The notes under the pieces: model-generated
What the model was told of the DNA's origin: nothing
The model's database searches: none
What the model saw: the letters and a program-made list of their open reading frames with translations, nothing else
Origin: an uncultured Nitrosospira sp.
GTDB taxonomy: Bacteria; Nitrospirota; Nitrospiria; Nitrospirales; Nitrospiraceae
DNA length: 64,000 nt
Assembly (NCBI GenBank): GCA_900696515.1
Contig: CAADGK010000106.1
Location: 1 to 64,000 of the forward strand
Direction: 5' to 3'
Part shown: positions 17,799 through 26,769 of the stretch, in pieces
Numbering within the stretch: position 1 is the first letter of the stretch
How the letters are laid out: each line of letters starts with the position of its first letter
Position numbers and translations under genes: made by a program

Positions 17799-18740
17799 TC
17801 ACGCTGTAGGGCGAGGTGATTGTCCTTTGGCCTGGGCTTCCTTTAATCCTTTCAGCAAACTGGTGCCGAACTGACCTAGCCAATTCTTTGAGTGAAGCCA
17901 TTCTAGTCCTGGAATCAACTTGTAAGCAGACGGATCATCCTGATGCTGAAGATGCCAGCCGAGATTTGTAATAACGGGTTCAAACACCCGGCAGATACTA
18001 TCAATATTCTCACCGGGAGTTGGGCTCCACGCCATCCACTCTTTCAGAATCAGCTGCCTCTGAAAGTCAAAATCATTGGTCCGCCACTCACGGATCCCTT
18101 TGACATTCGCAACACGAAGCAACAGCATGATCACTGTAATGCGGTCGTACTGAAGCCATGTATCCATCAAAGCAATCGCATGTCCCCTGAAGCTCGGGTC
18201 GTTAAGTTCTTGTTGGCTCACGCTGAGAAAAGGGGGGCCTAGAGAGACAGTCGAGGTAATGCCATCTCCAGCGCAGCCGCCCAATTCCTGTGTTGCACCT
18301 GACAGCGTAAATATGGTGCCGGAACAATCAGTGAATTCACACACAATCCGAAACGGCGCTGAACTTCCACCCAAAACGAGCCAGATCGGCCAAAGAGAGT
18401 AGAAATCGATTTGGCAAAGATTGGCACTCACGCGAGCGAGGTACAGAGGCACACCAAGAGTGCGCAGCCAGTCAATCTCGTAAGCTTTCCATGTGTCGCC
18501 CTTGTCGTTCATTCCCCCGAACTGCAAGTTGCAACCAGGTCCACGGATTTGTACGCCAAAAGCCCCCCCGATGGTTGAAGAGGTCGCGTCAAGGGGCCGA
18601 CGGACGTGGCAGTACGCATCGATGCCATAGTCGTCTGCCCGGGGGACTCTGACAATCGATAGAAACTGCGATGCGATAGCGTCGAACGCCTTTTCGTATT
18701 GCTCGCCGCGGATGGAGAAGTTTATCTGGCGTCCAGGCAT
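17799..18740 (-). CDS. Hypothetical protein with a DUF4365-like N-terminal domain
   Basis: The 313-residue protein is not confidently recognised. Its first ~150 residues resemble DUF4365: DDYGIDAYCHVRRPL, then GAFGVQIRGPGCNLQF, then WKAYEIDWLRTLGVPLYLARVS. DUF4365 proteins have a restriction-endonuclease-like fold; here the usual VQIKS is VQIRG, so the catalytic Lys may be replaced. The C-terminal half has no family I know. It lies on the opposite strand to the BrnTA and HicB-like genes, in a patch that looks accessory. Confidence 0.6.
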   Translation of the reverse strand: MPGRQINFSIRGEQYEKAFDAIASQFLSIVRVPRADDYGIDAYCHVRRPLDATSSTIGGAFGVQIRGPGCNLQFGGMNDKGDTWKAYEIDWLRTLGVPLYLARVSANLCQIDFYSLWPIWLVLGGSSAPFRIVCEFTDCSGTIFTLSGATQELGGCAGDGITSTVSLGPPFLSVSQQELNDPSFRGHAIALMDTWLQYDRITVIMLLLRVANVKGIREWRTNDFDFQRQLILKEWMAWSPTPGENIDSICRVFEPVITNLGWHLQHQDDPSAYKLIPGLEWLHSKNWLGQFGTSLLKGLKEAQAKGQSPRPTA

Positions 18741-18986
18741 AATGTTATCTCCAAAGAAATTCTCTTATGTGGTGCTGATGTTCGGGTCGCCGAATGTTTG
18801 TGAAGACGAAAACTGGTCAGAACTCGTTTCTTGACATAATTTCTCAATTGCCCCGAAAAATCCAGTCATGCCAAGCCCTACCCTCTCCTTCTCCAGCCCC
18901 CCACTTTCCCAATCACCGAGGTTGCCCCAGCCTCCCGCTACAGCCACTTGTGAAACTCGCCCGCAATCGGTACGCTGCTTTCCCTC

Positions 18987-19244
18987 ATGCCTGATTCATC
19001 CACGCACCAGTCACGCGCTATGACCCACCCTCGCGATCCGTTGCACGGGATTACACTGAAAACTATTGTCACAACTTTGGTTGCAGGGCATGGATGGGCG
19101 ACGCTGGACTCACGTGTGCCCATTCGCTGTTTCCGCCACCACCCAACAATCAAATCGAGCCTGACGTTCCTGCGCAAGACGCCATGGGCGCGCAAGCGCG
19201 TGGAGCAGATGTTTGTGGCAGAACTCGCAGCACATCCAGACTAA
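18987..19244 (+). CDS. VF530-family (DUF2132) DNA-binding-like protein
   Basis: The 85-residue product carries the VF530 signature: DPLHGITLKTIVTTLV, GWATL, IRCFRHHPTIKSSLTFLRKTPWAR and KRVEQMFV. These small helical proteins are annotated as DNA-binding from a structure, with no settled role. The ATG at 19020 (MTHPRDPLHG) is an alternative start and would fit the usual family length. Confidence 0.8.
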   Translation: MPDSSTHQSRAMTHPRDPLHGITLKTIVTTLVAGHGWATLDSRVPIRCFRHHPTIKSSLTFLRKTPWARKRVEQMFVAELAAHPD

Positions 19245-19375
19245 CTGGACGATTCAAGACCGGCCTCTCTGGATCGCCGAGGGGACGCAGACGCTCCACA
19301 CCGAATGTCACCGTTTGAAGGGATGACACCGCCAAAGGCCTCTCGACAGGGCAAGAATAGAGCTGAAGGGAACTC

Positions 19376-20203
19376 CTACCGCTTTCTCCCAAGGATGGTC
19401 GTGGCCTGCTCCGACACTTCCTTCACCAAGACACCCAACTTGGAGTGTGAGGGCTCGAAGTCGACCGGCCAGTCGAAGTGGCGCAACCGTTCGCTGGCAG
19501 CAGGACCTATTGAGCCCACAACCAGTTTCTGCAACGCGTCATGAAACGGGATGACGTGTCCATCCTGCTCCAATACCTGCATAACGTGATCAATCTGTAT
19601 TGCGTTGGTAATCAGCATCACCTCTACCTGCCCGGCGATAACGCGCTCGCAGGCAGTCCGTAGCGGTCCAAGATCTTCCGGCAAGGCCCATTGATAGATC
19701 GGCACAGGGAAGACGTCCGCCCCGCGCTGTTCCAAAGCCTTCACCAGCGCGTTGTTGGGAATGCCATATTCCTGCACGGCGATCCGCACACCCGGCTCGA
19801 GACTATACTCATCCAGAGCGGAAACCAGATCGATCCAGGTATTAGGCTCCGGCACTGTCACCGTCGGCAGAAGACCCACAGCCTTGAGGGCTGCCACCGT
19901 TTTTGCTCCCCTGGCGATGGTCACGATGCCTTGTAACGCCTGGACGATCGACGGCCAGGGATACCGCGTTTTCAGAATCTCAAACAGTGCTTCTGTGCCC
20001 ACGCCGGTGAGCAACACCAGCATATCAACCTGCCCCGCCATGAGGCGCGCTCCGAATTCATAGGCCGCCTGGTTGCTCTCCAGCGGGATCTCTCGCAACG
20101 CAGGAGCGATGAACGGGCGACCTTCGTACCGCTCAATCAATCGAACCAGCTCCGTCTCCATCCGACTTTCGAACGCCACCACCGTCATTCCGTTGAATGT
20201 CAT
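19376..20203 (-). CDS. hemD: Uroporphyrinogen-III synthase-like protein
   Basis: The 275-residue protein has the two-lobed HemD pattern: an opening VVAFESRMETELVRLIERYEG, a first-lobe segment VDMLVLLTGVGTEALFE, VTIARGAKTVAALKAVGL, and in the second lobe PVPIYQWALPED and VMLITNAIQIDHVMQV. HemD closes the linear tetrapyrrole with ring-D inversion in heme biosynthesis. The family is poorly conserved and no other heme genes are adjacent, so a related use is possible. Confidence 0.82.
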   Translation of the reverse strand: MTFNGMTVVAFESRMETELVRLIERYEGRPFIAPALREIPLESNQAAYEFGARLMAGQVDMLVLLTGVGTEALFEILKTRYPWPSIVQALQGIVTIARGAKTVAALKAVGLLPTVTVPEPNTWIDLVSALDEYSLEPGVRIAVQEYGIPNNALVKALEQRGADVFPVPIYQWALPEDLGPLRTACERVIAGQVEVMLITNAIQIDHVMQVLEQDGHVIPFHDALQKLVVGSIGPAASERLRHFDWPVDFEPSHSKLGVLVKEVSEQATTILGRKR

Positions 20204-20344
20204 AGCCTAACGACTCCTTCACGATGAGGCGCCAATCATACTACACTCGCCGTCATGAGGGAGAGCCGGTTTTCCATTGACGGCTGATCATTGGTCTCCC
20301 TACTATACAAGCGCAACCTCGTTCAACGAATGCGTGACATCCCT

Positions 20345-20785
20345 ATGACGGCACCACTTCATCGCGGGCTTCGGCATCTGGCGCTTCGCGTCATGAATCT
20401 TCCGCGATCGCGCCGATTCTATGAGCAAATCCTGGGCATGCAGGTCGTCTGGGAACCGGACCCGGAGAACGTGTACTTCAGCTCCGGAGTCGACAACCTC
20501 GCGCTGCATCAGATCTCGAAGCATGAATTGGACTCCTACGAGTCCTCGAAGACCCAACTGCTCGACCACATGGGAGTGATTCTTGAAAATCCGCAGGCCG
20601 TGGATGAGATGTACCGTGAGATTGTGCCCTCCATTGAGTCGCTGGGCGGACGCATCACCAAGGAGCCGAAACAGCATCGTGACGGCAGCTACTCGTTCTA
20701 TTTCTCCGACCCCGACGGCAATGTGATCCAAGCGTTGTACGAACCGGCGATCAGCAGATTGACGTGGGTGAACAGTAAGGGGTAA
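20345..20785 (+). CDS. VOC-family (glyoxalase/bleomycin resistance-like) protein
   Basis: The 146-residue protein has a single VOC domain: HLALRVMNLPRSRRFYEQILGM at the start and YSFYFSDPDGNVIQALYEP at the end, with candidate metal ligands in HLALRV, LALHQI and the C-terminal acidic strand. Family members are metal-dependent dioxygenases, isomerases or binding proteins; the substrate cannot be told. The ATG at 20345 is used. The stop codon lies inside the GGGTAAGGGG word of an intergenic hairpin. Confidence 0.85.
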   Translation: MTAPLHRGLRHLALRVMNLPRSRRFYEQILGMQVVWEPDPENVYFSSGVDNLALHQISKHELDSYESSKTQLLDHMGVILENPQAVDEMYREIVPSIESLGGRITKEPKQHRDGSYSFYFSDPDGNVIQALYEPAISRLTWVNSKG

Positions 20786-20856
20786 GGGGTGAATGGAGCA
20801 AGCAGTGACCCAATAAGTTTCCTTATCACCTAACACCTTATCCCTCACCCCTCACG
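20775..20856. repeat. Iterated-word inverted repeat between the VOC and metallo-hydrolase genes
   Basis: Left arm GTAAGGGGTAAGGGGTGAATGG (from 20775) and right arm CCTTATCACC-TAACACCTTA-TCCCTCACCCCTCACG (20821-20856) are imperfect complements made from the same words as the elements at 13791 and 31399. The VOC stop codon (20783-20785) is inside the left arm and the next gene starts five bases after the right arm. Confidence 0.7.
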
Positions 20857-20860
20857 AGTT

Positions 20861-22489
20861 ATGAGTATTTGGACCAGCCTTCCCAAGACCCAGTATGTCA
20901 GCCTCGTCCCCTGGTGTTGGGCCCAACTGGAAAGTGCGGAGCCACCGGGTCCCTTTCCCTTCATCGGCGGTGTGGCCCCTGACGTCGTGACCAGCCTCCA
21001 AGAGGCTCACGGTCTCCTGTCCAGCGCGATTGATACCGCGATCAGCGATGTCTTCTCAAAGCGGGCCCCGCTGGACGAACCCGGGCGTCGCCAACGGCTC
21101 GAAGATGCCTATGTGGAGCTAGTCAACGCCCGCCCCTATCTCCAGCGACACATTCGCTGCGGCCGTCAACCGGACGGCACCTTTTACTGGGAATTTCCGA
21201 CTGATCCGACTCAGTCCGCAACCGTCACGAACGGCGGTCTCCGCATATTTCATGCGATTAACCAGCAAGCCGTCCCGTTCGGATTCAATAACCGTCGCCT
21301 GGGCCCATCGATCGGTAAACTGCTCGGTCTCCTCAATGGTACTCATACCGCGGACGAGATCCGTACTATCGTCTCATCAATGCCTCGTGACTCCCAGGGC
21401 CTGCTCACCACATTCATGGAACTGTTGGAGCGGCACGGATGCCTGGCCACATCGGCCACAGCGTCCTTGCGCCGACATTGGTTCGACATCGTTCAGGATC
21501 AAGATACCGTGCACCTTGGCCATGCGGCCTTACTCTACCGGCAACGCGACACGGTGTTGCTCTTCGATCCCTGGCTCTTACCCTGGTTTGCAGAATCCCC
21601 TCTGCCGTCACTCTGGGGCGGACTTCTCCCAAAGCCCGCCGCGGTCTTTCTTACCCACGATCACGATGACCATGTGGATCCCCGCACCTTGCTCCATCTG
21701 CCGAAGGAGATCCCCATCATCGTCCCCAGCCGGCGCAATCGCACCCAGCTGTTTTTTGACTATCGTTCACTCTTGGGCGAGCTGGGGTTTGAACAGGTCA
21801 TCGAACTCGCTCACGGCGAGAGCTGGCCGTTTGAAGGAGGCGCCGTCGTGTCGGTCCCATTCTATGGTGAGGATCCTTGCGACCTGAACATGCCGAGAAA
21901 TTGCTATCTGATTTCCGATCGCGGGCACAATGTGCTGGTCCATGCAGATAGTGGACCCACCAATGACGGACGGTCGGCCCTCAAAGACGCTGTCATTCAA
22001 CAGTTAGTCGCCAAGTATGGACCAATTCCCCTCGCCCTGGCATCACAGCAACAACTGCGTGAGATCCGCAGCCATGCCGCCCACGCCCCGCTCTCTCACC
22101 CCGGCAAATGGCTGGATATCGGAGAGAACGGCTATCTGACGAATGCCTATCTGGCCAATCTCTGCACAACCGCCCGCGCCCGGCTGTTCGTGTCGTACGC
22201 CACCGGCGGAGCCGACTGGTATCCGGACCACCTCTCGTTCATGTTCAGCCGCAGGAACCCTGCCAGAACTGCGTTGCTGACGGCCCACTGGGAACCGGCG
22301 GAAAAGTTAAAAGACCTTCTGGCTTCACAGGGATGTCGTTATCATCATGCCCACGCCCTGGATATCTATCGAGCTACAGATGGAGGAGCGATCGAAGTCC
22401 ACCCAGCAGGAGAATCCCTAACCCCACTGGCTCTTTATCGGGTGGATCATGGCGATCCCCCGTTTATGAAAGCCGCGCCGCGGCGATAA
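20861..22489 (+). CDS. Metallo-beta-lactamase-fold hydrolase with an internal PqqD-like domain
   Basis: The 542-residue protein has an unassigned N-terminal part (1-120), a PqqD-like winged-helix segment (about 140-195: [30 protein letters not shown]), then a metallo-beta-lactamase fold (about 200-450) with strand [12 protein letters not shown] and the metal motif [14 protein letters not shown] further ligand region is [14 protein letters not shown]. It probably hydrolyses or oxidises something bound to or near a peptide-modifying pathway, but the substrate is unknown. The start ATG follows the hairpin element directly; the epimerase gene follows 23 bases later. Confidence 0.8.
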   Translation: MSIWTSLPKTQYVSLVPWCWAQLESAEPPGPFPFIGGVAPDVVTSLQEAHGLLSSAIDTAISDVFSKRAPLDEPGRRQRLEDAYVELVNARPYLQRHIRCGRQPDGTFYWEFPTDPTQSATVTNGGLRIFHAINQQAVPFGFNNRRLGPSIGKLLGLLNGTHTADEIRTIVSSMPRDSQGLLTTFMELLERHGCLATSATASLRRHWFDIVQDQDTVHLGHAALLYRQRDTVLLFDPWLLPWFAESPLPSLWGGLLPKPAAVFLTHDHDDHVDPRTLLHLPKEIPIIVPSRRNRTQLFFDYRSLLGELGFEQVIELAHGESWPFEGGAVVSVPFYGEDPCDLNMPRNCYLISDRGHNVLVHADSGPTNDGRSALKDAVIQQLVAKYGPIPLALASQQQLREIRSHAAHAPLSHPGKWLDIGENGYLTNAYLANLCTTARARLFVSYATGGADWYPDHLSFMFSRRNPARTALLTAHWEPAEKLKDLLASQGCRYHHAHALDIYRATDGGAIEVHPAGESLTPLALYRVDHGDPPFMKAAPRR

Positions 22490-22512
22490 GTCGGTATTTT
22501 TTAGGAGCAGCT

Positions 22513-23535
22513 ATGAGCGAACGACCAGCGACGATTCTTGTCACCGGAGCCGCGGGATTCATCGGATTCCATGTGGCGATGCGCCTCTTGGATAGAGGCG
22601 ATCATGTCATCGGCCTCGACAATCTCAACGATTACTATGACGTCCGACTGAAGGAAGCTCGACTGGCACAGCTACGGCCTCGCGAACGCTTCACGTTCAT
22701 CAAACTGGACCTCGCCAATCGGCAAGGCATGAAGGACCTCTTTGCAGACCAGTCGATCCATCGGGTGGTGCACCTGGCCGCTCAAGCCGGGGTTCGTTAT
22801 TCGCTGATCAATCCACACGCCTATGCCGAGAGCAACATCGAAGGGTTCATGAATATCCTGGAAGGCTGCCGGCACAACCGGATCGAACACCTGGTCTATG
22901 CCTCTTCAAGTTCTGTCTATGGCGGCAATACTCACATGCCGTTCTCGATCCACGACAACGTGGATCATCCCGTCTCGCTCTATGCCGCCAGTAAAAAGGC
23001 CAATGAGCTCATGGCCCACTGCTATGCGCATCTGTATCGACTGCCTTGCACCGGCCTGCGTTTTTTTACCGTGTATGGCCCCTGGGGACGTCCCGATATG
23101 GCCCTTTTCATCTTTACCAAGGCCATTCTGGAGGGCACACCGATCGACGTCTTTAATCAGGGCAAGATGAAACGCGACTTCACCTATGTCGATGATATCG
23201 TTGAAGGCGTCATTCGGACACTCGATCGTCCGGCAACCGCCAATCCCTCCTGGTCGAGTGAGCACCCGGATCCTGGAACCAGCTCCGCTCCGGCACGTAT
23301 CTACAACATCGGCAACCATCAGCCCGTGGAACTGCTGCATTTCATCGACGTACTGGAACAAGCTTTGGAGAAAAAGGCGGAGAAGCGGCTCCTGCCGATA
23401 CAGCCGGGCGACGTGCCCGCGACCTATGCCGATATCGACGCTCTCACCAACGACGTCGGCTTCAAGCCAAGCACCTCGATCGAGGTGGGCATTCCTCGCT
23501 TCGTAAAATGGTACCGAGAGTTCTATCGGGTCTGA
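22513..23535 (+). CDS. UDP-glucuronate 4-epimerase-like NAD-dependent epimerase
   Basis: The 340-residue short-chain dehydrogenase has the Rossmann motif [15 protein letters not shown], the [17 protein letters not shown] segment typical of UDP-glucuronate epimerases (CapI/LpsL type), [13 protein letters not shown], the catalytic SSSSVYGG and YAASKKANE motifs (YxxxK), and [14 protein letters not shown]. It would convert UDP-glucuronate to UDP-galacturonate for surface polysaccharide. A TAGGAGC ribosome binding site precedes the ATG. No other polysaccharide genes adjoin it. Confidence 0.9.
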   Translation: MSERPATILVTGAAGFIGFHVAMRLLDRGDHVIGLDNLNDYYDVRLKEARLAQLRPRERFTFIKLDLANRQGMKDLFADQSIHRVVHLAAQAGVRYSLINPHAYAESNIEGFMNILEGCRHNRIEHLVYASSSSVYGGNTHMPFSIHDNVDHPVSLYAASKKANELMAHCYAHLYRLPCTGLRFFTVYGPWGRPDMALFIFTKAILEGTPIDVFNQGKMKRDFTYVDDIVEGVIRTLDRPATANPSWSSEHPDPGTSSAPARIYNIGNHQPVELLHFIDVLEQALEKKAEKRLLPIQPGDVPATYADIDALTNDVGFKPSTSIEVGIPRFVKWYREFYRV

Positions 23536-23755
23536 GGAACGAAGAGGGACAACCTGGCGGACCACAAAAACGCGGGTGCGGTGTCGCCGATACGCTCAAA
23601 CTGTGCCGATCGGTCTTCGCGCTAGACGAACTTCAGGATGCTCAAATAGGCTGGCCAGTATGGCCGCAGCGGGTGAACAGGCGAAGCGTACGCTGCGGTA
23701 CGTCGAGTCTTTGAACGATGCGAGAACGCCGCTGGCGGACTGTTTCAGCGTGCGG

Positions 23756-24316
23756 TTAGAAGCACCCCACCGGTACAAACCCGGTCCCGAAGAGTCTCGA
23801 CAAGGCAATGTAGCGCGCATTGTCGTAGAACGAATAGCTGGCCCCTCGCTGATTCCTCCCCGTGAGGTCCCCCCCATAGGACGGATCGGACCCGAAGAAC
23901 ATCCCACCCCTGGTCTTCTGCACGAGATGCATCCATTCCATGTACAAAATGCAGGCTTCCGCCTGAACAGATCCGGAACCCGTGTTACTCGCGTACCAAT
24001 CACGCGCCCATTCCGGCACCTGCCGTCCTGCACCCATGGACTCGCGATCTCGCGCGGGCGACAGCTCAAACTGCGAATCCCTCATGGGCTGCGTCCGAGG
24101 AATGGTCGGCATATTCACCAGATCAGGCACGACAGACAACGGCTTCAGATCCATCGCCTGGCACCCGGCCCCCTCTTTGTTGGTGTACATCGAGCTCCCG
24201 TCTGCCTCGAGACATTTCCAGGTCGTCGAACCAGTGCCCGTGTCCCCCCAAGCCATTCCCAGGGACAGAGTCATCAACATAGTCGCCGAGAGGAATGTTC
24301 CTTGAACCAGCCGCAT
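23756..24316 (-). CDS. Secreted DUF4124-like protein
   Basis: The 186-residue protein has a signal peptide (MRLVQGTFLS, hydrophobic, ending GMAWG at about residue 24). The next segment, TTWKCLEADGSSMYTNKEGAGC, resembles DUF4124, a short beta domain in exported proteins. The C-terminal part has aromatic-rich motifs (ARDWYAS, YMEWMHLVQKTRGG, SYSFYDNARYIALSRL) that I cannot assign. Upstream codons to 24400 lack a signal, so the ATG at 24316 is chosen. Confidence 0.75.
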   Translation of the reverse strand: MRLVQGTFLSATMLMTLSLGMAWGDTGTGSTTWKCLEADGSSMYTNKEGAGCQAMDLKPLSVVPDLVNMPTIPRTQPMRDSQFELSPARDRESMGAGRQVPEWARDWYASNTGSGSVQAEACILYMEWMHLVQKTRGGMFFGSDPSYGGDLTGRNQRGASYSFYDNARYIALSRLFGTGFVPVGCF

Positions 24317-24729
24317 GGGACACCTCCAGATCATGTAGCCAAGACGCATGGCGCGCGAGCACCCGTCACTCACTATAGTTGGTGCGCACACCCTACTCAA
24401 TGGCCGGTTGTTCGTCTATGCAGCTTTGGGGGGGGGACCTCCACTATACGGTCCTTGGGCCGAATGGCGTTTGCCCTGTATCGCCCATGGCAAACCCGTA
24501 AGAGTCGGATATCGGAAGGGTCAACGATTCAGGCTCAAGCCCCTGTATCCCGATGCGTTTTTGCGTCACAGCCTGCATTACCTTGTCCGGCATGCAAACC
24601 TCAGGTATCCTGCCTATCGTATTCCCGAGAGATTGTCGGGTCGCGCCGTGCCGGCTCGTGATCCTCGGACCATCGGCAATCTCCAGGCAGCTTCATCATA
24701 CGACGACGTACGATCGATCACGATACCGC
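24317..24729. other. Divergent promoter region with a G9 tract
   Basis: This 413-base spacer separates the minus-strand DUF4124 gene from the plus-strand antiporter gene. Plus-strand frames through it (24348 and 24553 on) give no recognisable protein. A run of nine Gs sits at 24428-24436. Promoters for both genes should be here. Confidence 0.5.
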
Positions 24730-26739
24730 ATGACCGACTACAATGTTCTGACGAATCTGCTCTTTATCTACACCGTGTCGATCGCGGTGGTGTTTCTGTT
24801 TCATCAGTTCCGACTCCCTTCAATCGCCGGGTTCCTCGTCGCCGGTGCGCTGATCGGCCCCCATGGGCTCAATCTCGTCTCCGACATCGCAACCGTGCAG
24901 GTCTTGGCGGAAATCGGCATCGTACTCCTCCTCTTCACCATCGGCATTGAATTCTCATTGGTCCAACTCGCCTCCCTTCAACGCCTGCTGCTGATTGCCG
25001 CCCCGATCCAAGTGGGAGGCGTCATCGTCATTACATGGCTCGGCGGTACTCTCGCGGGATTGCCGATCTCCCAGGCGATCTTCTGGGGATTTCTGCTCTC
25101 ACTCAGCAGCACGGCCATTGTGCTCAAAGCACTGACTGCCAGTGAAGCAAGCGATTCACCGCACGGGCGGGCGACGATCGGCATCTTGGTCTTCCAAGAC
25201 ATCGCGGTCGTACCCATGATCTTGTTCACGCCTATGCTCGCCAGCCCCGGCGACGGGGCGATCGCACCGGTGTTGCTCTCTTTGGGAAAATCCCTGATCG
25301 TGGTGGCCTGTATTCTGGTCGGCTCATGGTATGCAGTCCCCGTCTTACTTGAGCACATCGTCCGTAGCCGAAGCCGAGAACTGTTCTTGTTGACCATCAT
25401 TGTTCTCTGCCTGGGCATCGCCTGGCTGACCTCCCTCGGCGGGCTCTCTCTGGCGCTCGGCGCCTTCATCGCCGGCCTCGTGATCTCCGAGTCGGAGTAC
25501 AGTCACCAAGCCATCGCCGAAGTGCTGCCATTTCGGGACAGCTTCAATAGTCTCTTCTTCGTTTCCATCGGCATCCTGATGGATTGGCATATTCTGCTGG
25601 AGTACCCCTTCGTCGTGACCGGCCTGCTGCTGATCGTCCTCTTGGTGAAATTCTTCGCGGGCGCTGGTGCCGTGCTTGCCGCATCCATGCCGCCCCGATC
25701 CGCAGTCATGACCGGCATCGCGCTCGCACAAGTCGGAGAATTCAGTTTCATCCTGGCACAAGTCGGCCAGGAGGATCAGCTTCTGACCGGAACACAGTAT
25801 CAAATTTTTCTGGCTGTCTCGGTCTGTTCGATGATCATTACCCCGTTCCTTATCCAGCTTTCTCCGCATCTAGGCCGGCGTGCTGAGGCCATCCAGCGGC
25901 TCAACCGTTGGTTCCCTGGACAAACCACCGCGCATGTCCTGGAAGCCGAGGGGCGGCACCTCCGCATTAAGGACCATGTCGTGATCGTGGGCTATGGGTT
26001 GAACGGCCGCAACTTGGCTCGCGTCTTGGGCGAGACGGAGGTTCCTTATATTGCGTTGGATCTGGACGGTGAAACCGTGCGACGGGAGGCGGCACACGGC
26101 TTACCACTCTACTATGGCGATGCCACCAATCCGACCGTGTTGCGGCACGTGAAGATTGAACAGGCTCGAGTCCTGGTCGTGGCCATCTCCGATCCCTTCA
26201 TGGCGCGGCGGACCGTGCAGGTCGCCCGAGGATTGAATCCGAAGATCCATATCGTCGTCAGAACCCGCTATTTGCGCGAATTGGAAGAACTCCATCAGCT
26301 CGGAGCCGACGATGTGGTGCCGGAAGAGTTTGAAACATCGATCGAGATTTTCGCGCTCGTCCTCCGTACTTATCAGATGCCCCAGGATTTCGTCATGCGC
26401 AAGGCGGAACAGGTGCGTCGGGAAGGCTATGCGCTCCTCCGCCGAAGCGAGCTGCCGGAACTGGCGCACCACCTACGCGGCGGCACCCTCGCGGATGTGG
26501 AAGTGGAAACCTGCCGGATCGAGGAAACGGCACCGGCAGCAGGAAAAACGCTCGCCCAGCTGGCGTTGCGCCAGCGGACCGGAGCCTCGATCATCGCCTT
26601 GACCAGAGGCGGGGCGACCGAATCGAACCCGTCGGACAAAACCAAACTCTTGGCCGGAGACATCGTGGTCCTCCTCGGGTCACGCGATGAGATTCGTCGC
26701 GCAATGGCATTCATCCTCGCGGATCAATCTGTCCGGTAA
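24730..26739 (+). CDS. Kef-type monovalent cation:proton antiporter with RCK domains
   Basis: The 669-residue protein has about 12 membrane helices in residues 1-385 (CPA2 family; GFLVAGALIGPHGLNL, LLFTIGIEFSL, LVFQDIAVVPMIL, LALGAFIAGLVISESEY). A TrkA-N/RCK_N domain (about 415-535) follows with the nucleotide-binding glycine pattern VIVGYGLNGRNLARVL, then a TrkA-C domain (about 580-665). It likely exports K+ or Na+ in exchange for protons under nucleotide or thiol control. The ATG at 24730 starts MTDYNVLTN at the first helix; the longer frame has no features. Confidence 0.92.
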   Translation: MTDYNVLTNLLFIYTVSIAVVFLFHQFRLPSIAGFLVAGALIGPHGLNLVSDIATVQVLAEIGIVLLLFTIGIEFSLVQLASLQRLLLIAAPIQVGGVIVITWLGGTLAGLPISQAIFWGFLLSLSSTAIVLKALTASEASDSPHGRATIGILVFQDIAVVPMILFTPMLASPGDGAIAPVLLSLGKSLIVVACILVGSWYAVPVLLEHIVRSRSRELFLLTIIVLCLGIAWLTSLGGLSLALGAFIAGLVISESEYSHQAIAEVLPFRDSFNSLFFVSIGILMDWHILLEYPFVVTGLLLIVLLVKFFAGAGAVLAASMPPRSAVMTGIALAQVGEFSFILAQVGQEDQLLTGTQYQIFLAVSVCSMIITPFLIQLSPHLGRRAEAIQRLNRWFPGQTTAHVLEAEGRHLRIKDHVVIVGYGLNGRNLARVLGETEVPYIALDLDGETVRREAAHGLPLYYGDATNPTVLRHVKIEQARVLVVAISDPFMARRTVQVARGLNPKIHIVVRTRYLRELEELHQLGADDVVPEEFETSIEIFALVLRTYQMPQDFVMRKAEQVRREGYALLRRSELPELAHHLRGGTLADVEVETCRIEETAPAAGKTLAQLALRQRTGASIIALTRGGATESNPSDKTKLLAGDIVVLLGSRDEIRRAMAFILADQSVR

Positions 26740-26750
26740 CATCCGCCTCG

Positions 26751-26767
26751 TTGTTTCAACGAAACAA
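26751..26767. terminator. Possible bidirectional terminator between convergent genes
   Basis: A perfect stem TTGTTTC/GAAACAA with a 3-base loop lies in the 30-base gap between the antiporter and the Rieske gene, which converge. A second stem GCTTCGC/GCGAAGC (26773-26788) sits in the last codons of the Rieske gene. Neither has a clear U-tract. Confidence 0.35.
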
Positions 26768-26769
26768 AC

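Noticed and set aside
24348-24950. 200-codon plus-strand frame across the kef promoter region
   Set aside because: It enters the antiporter gene in another frame and its product is proline/arginine-rich without any domain.
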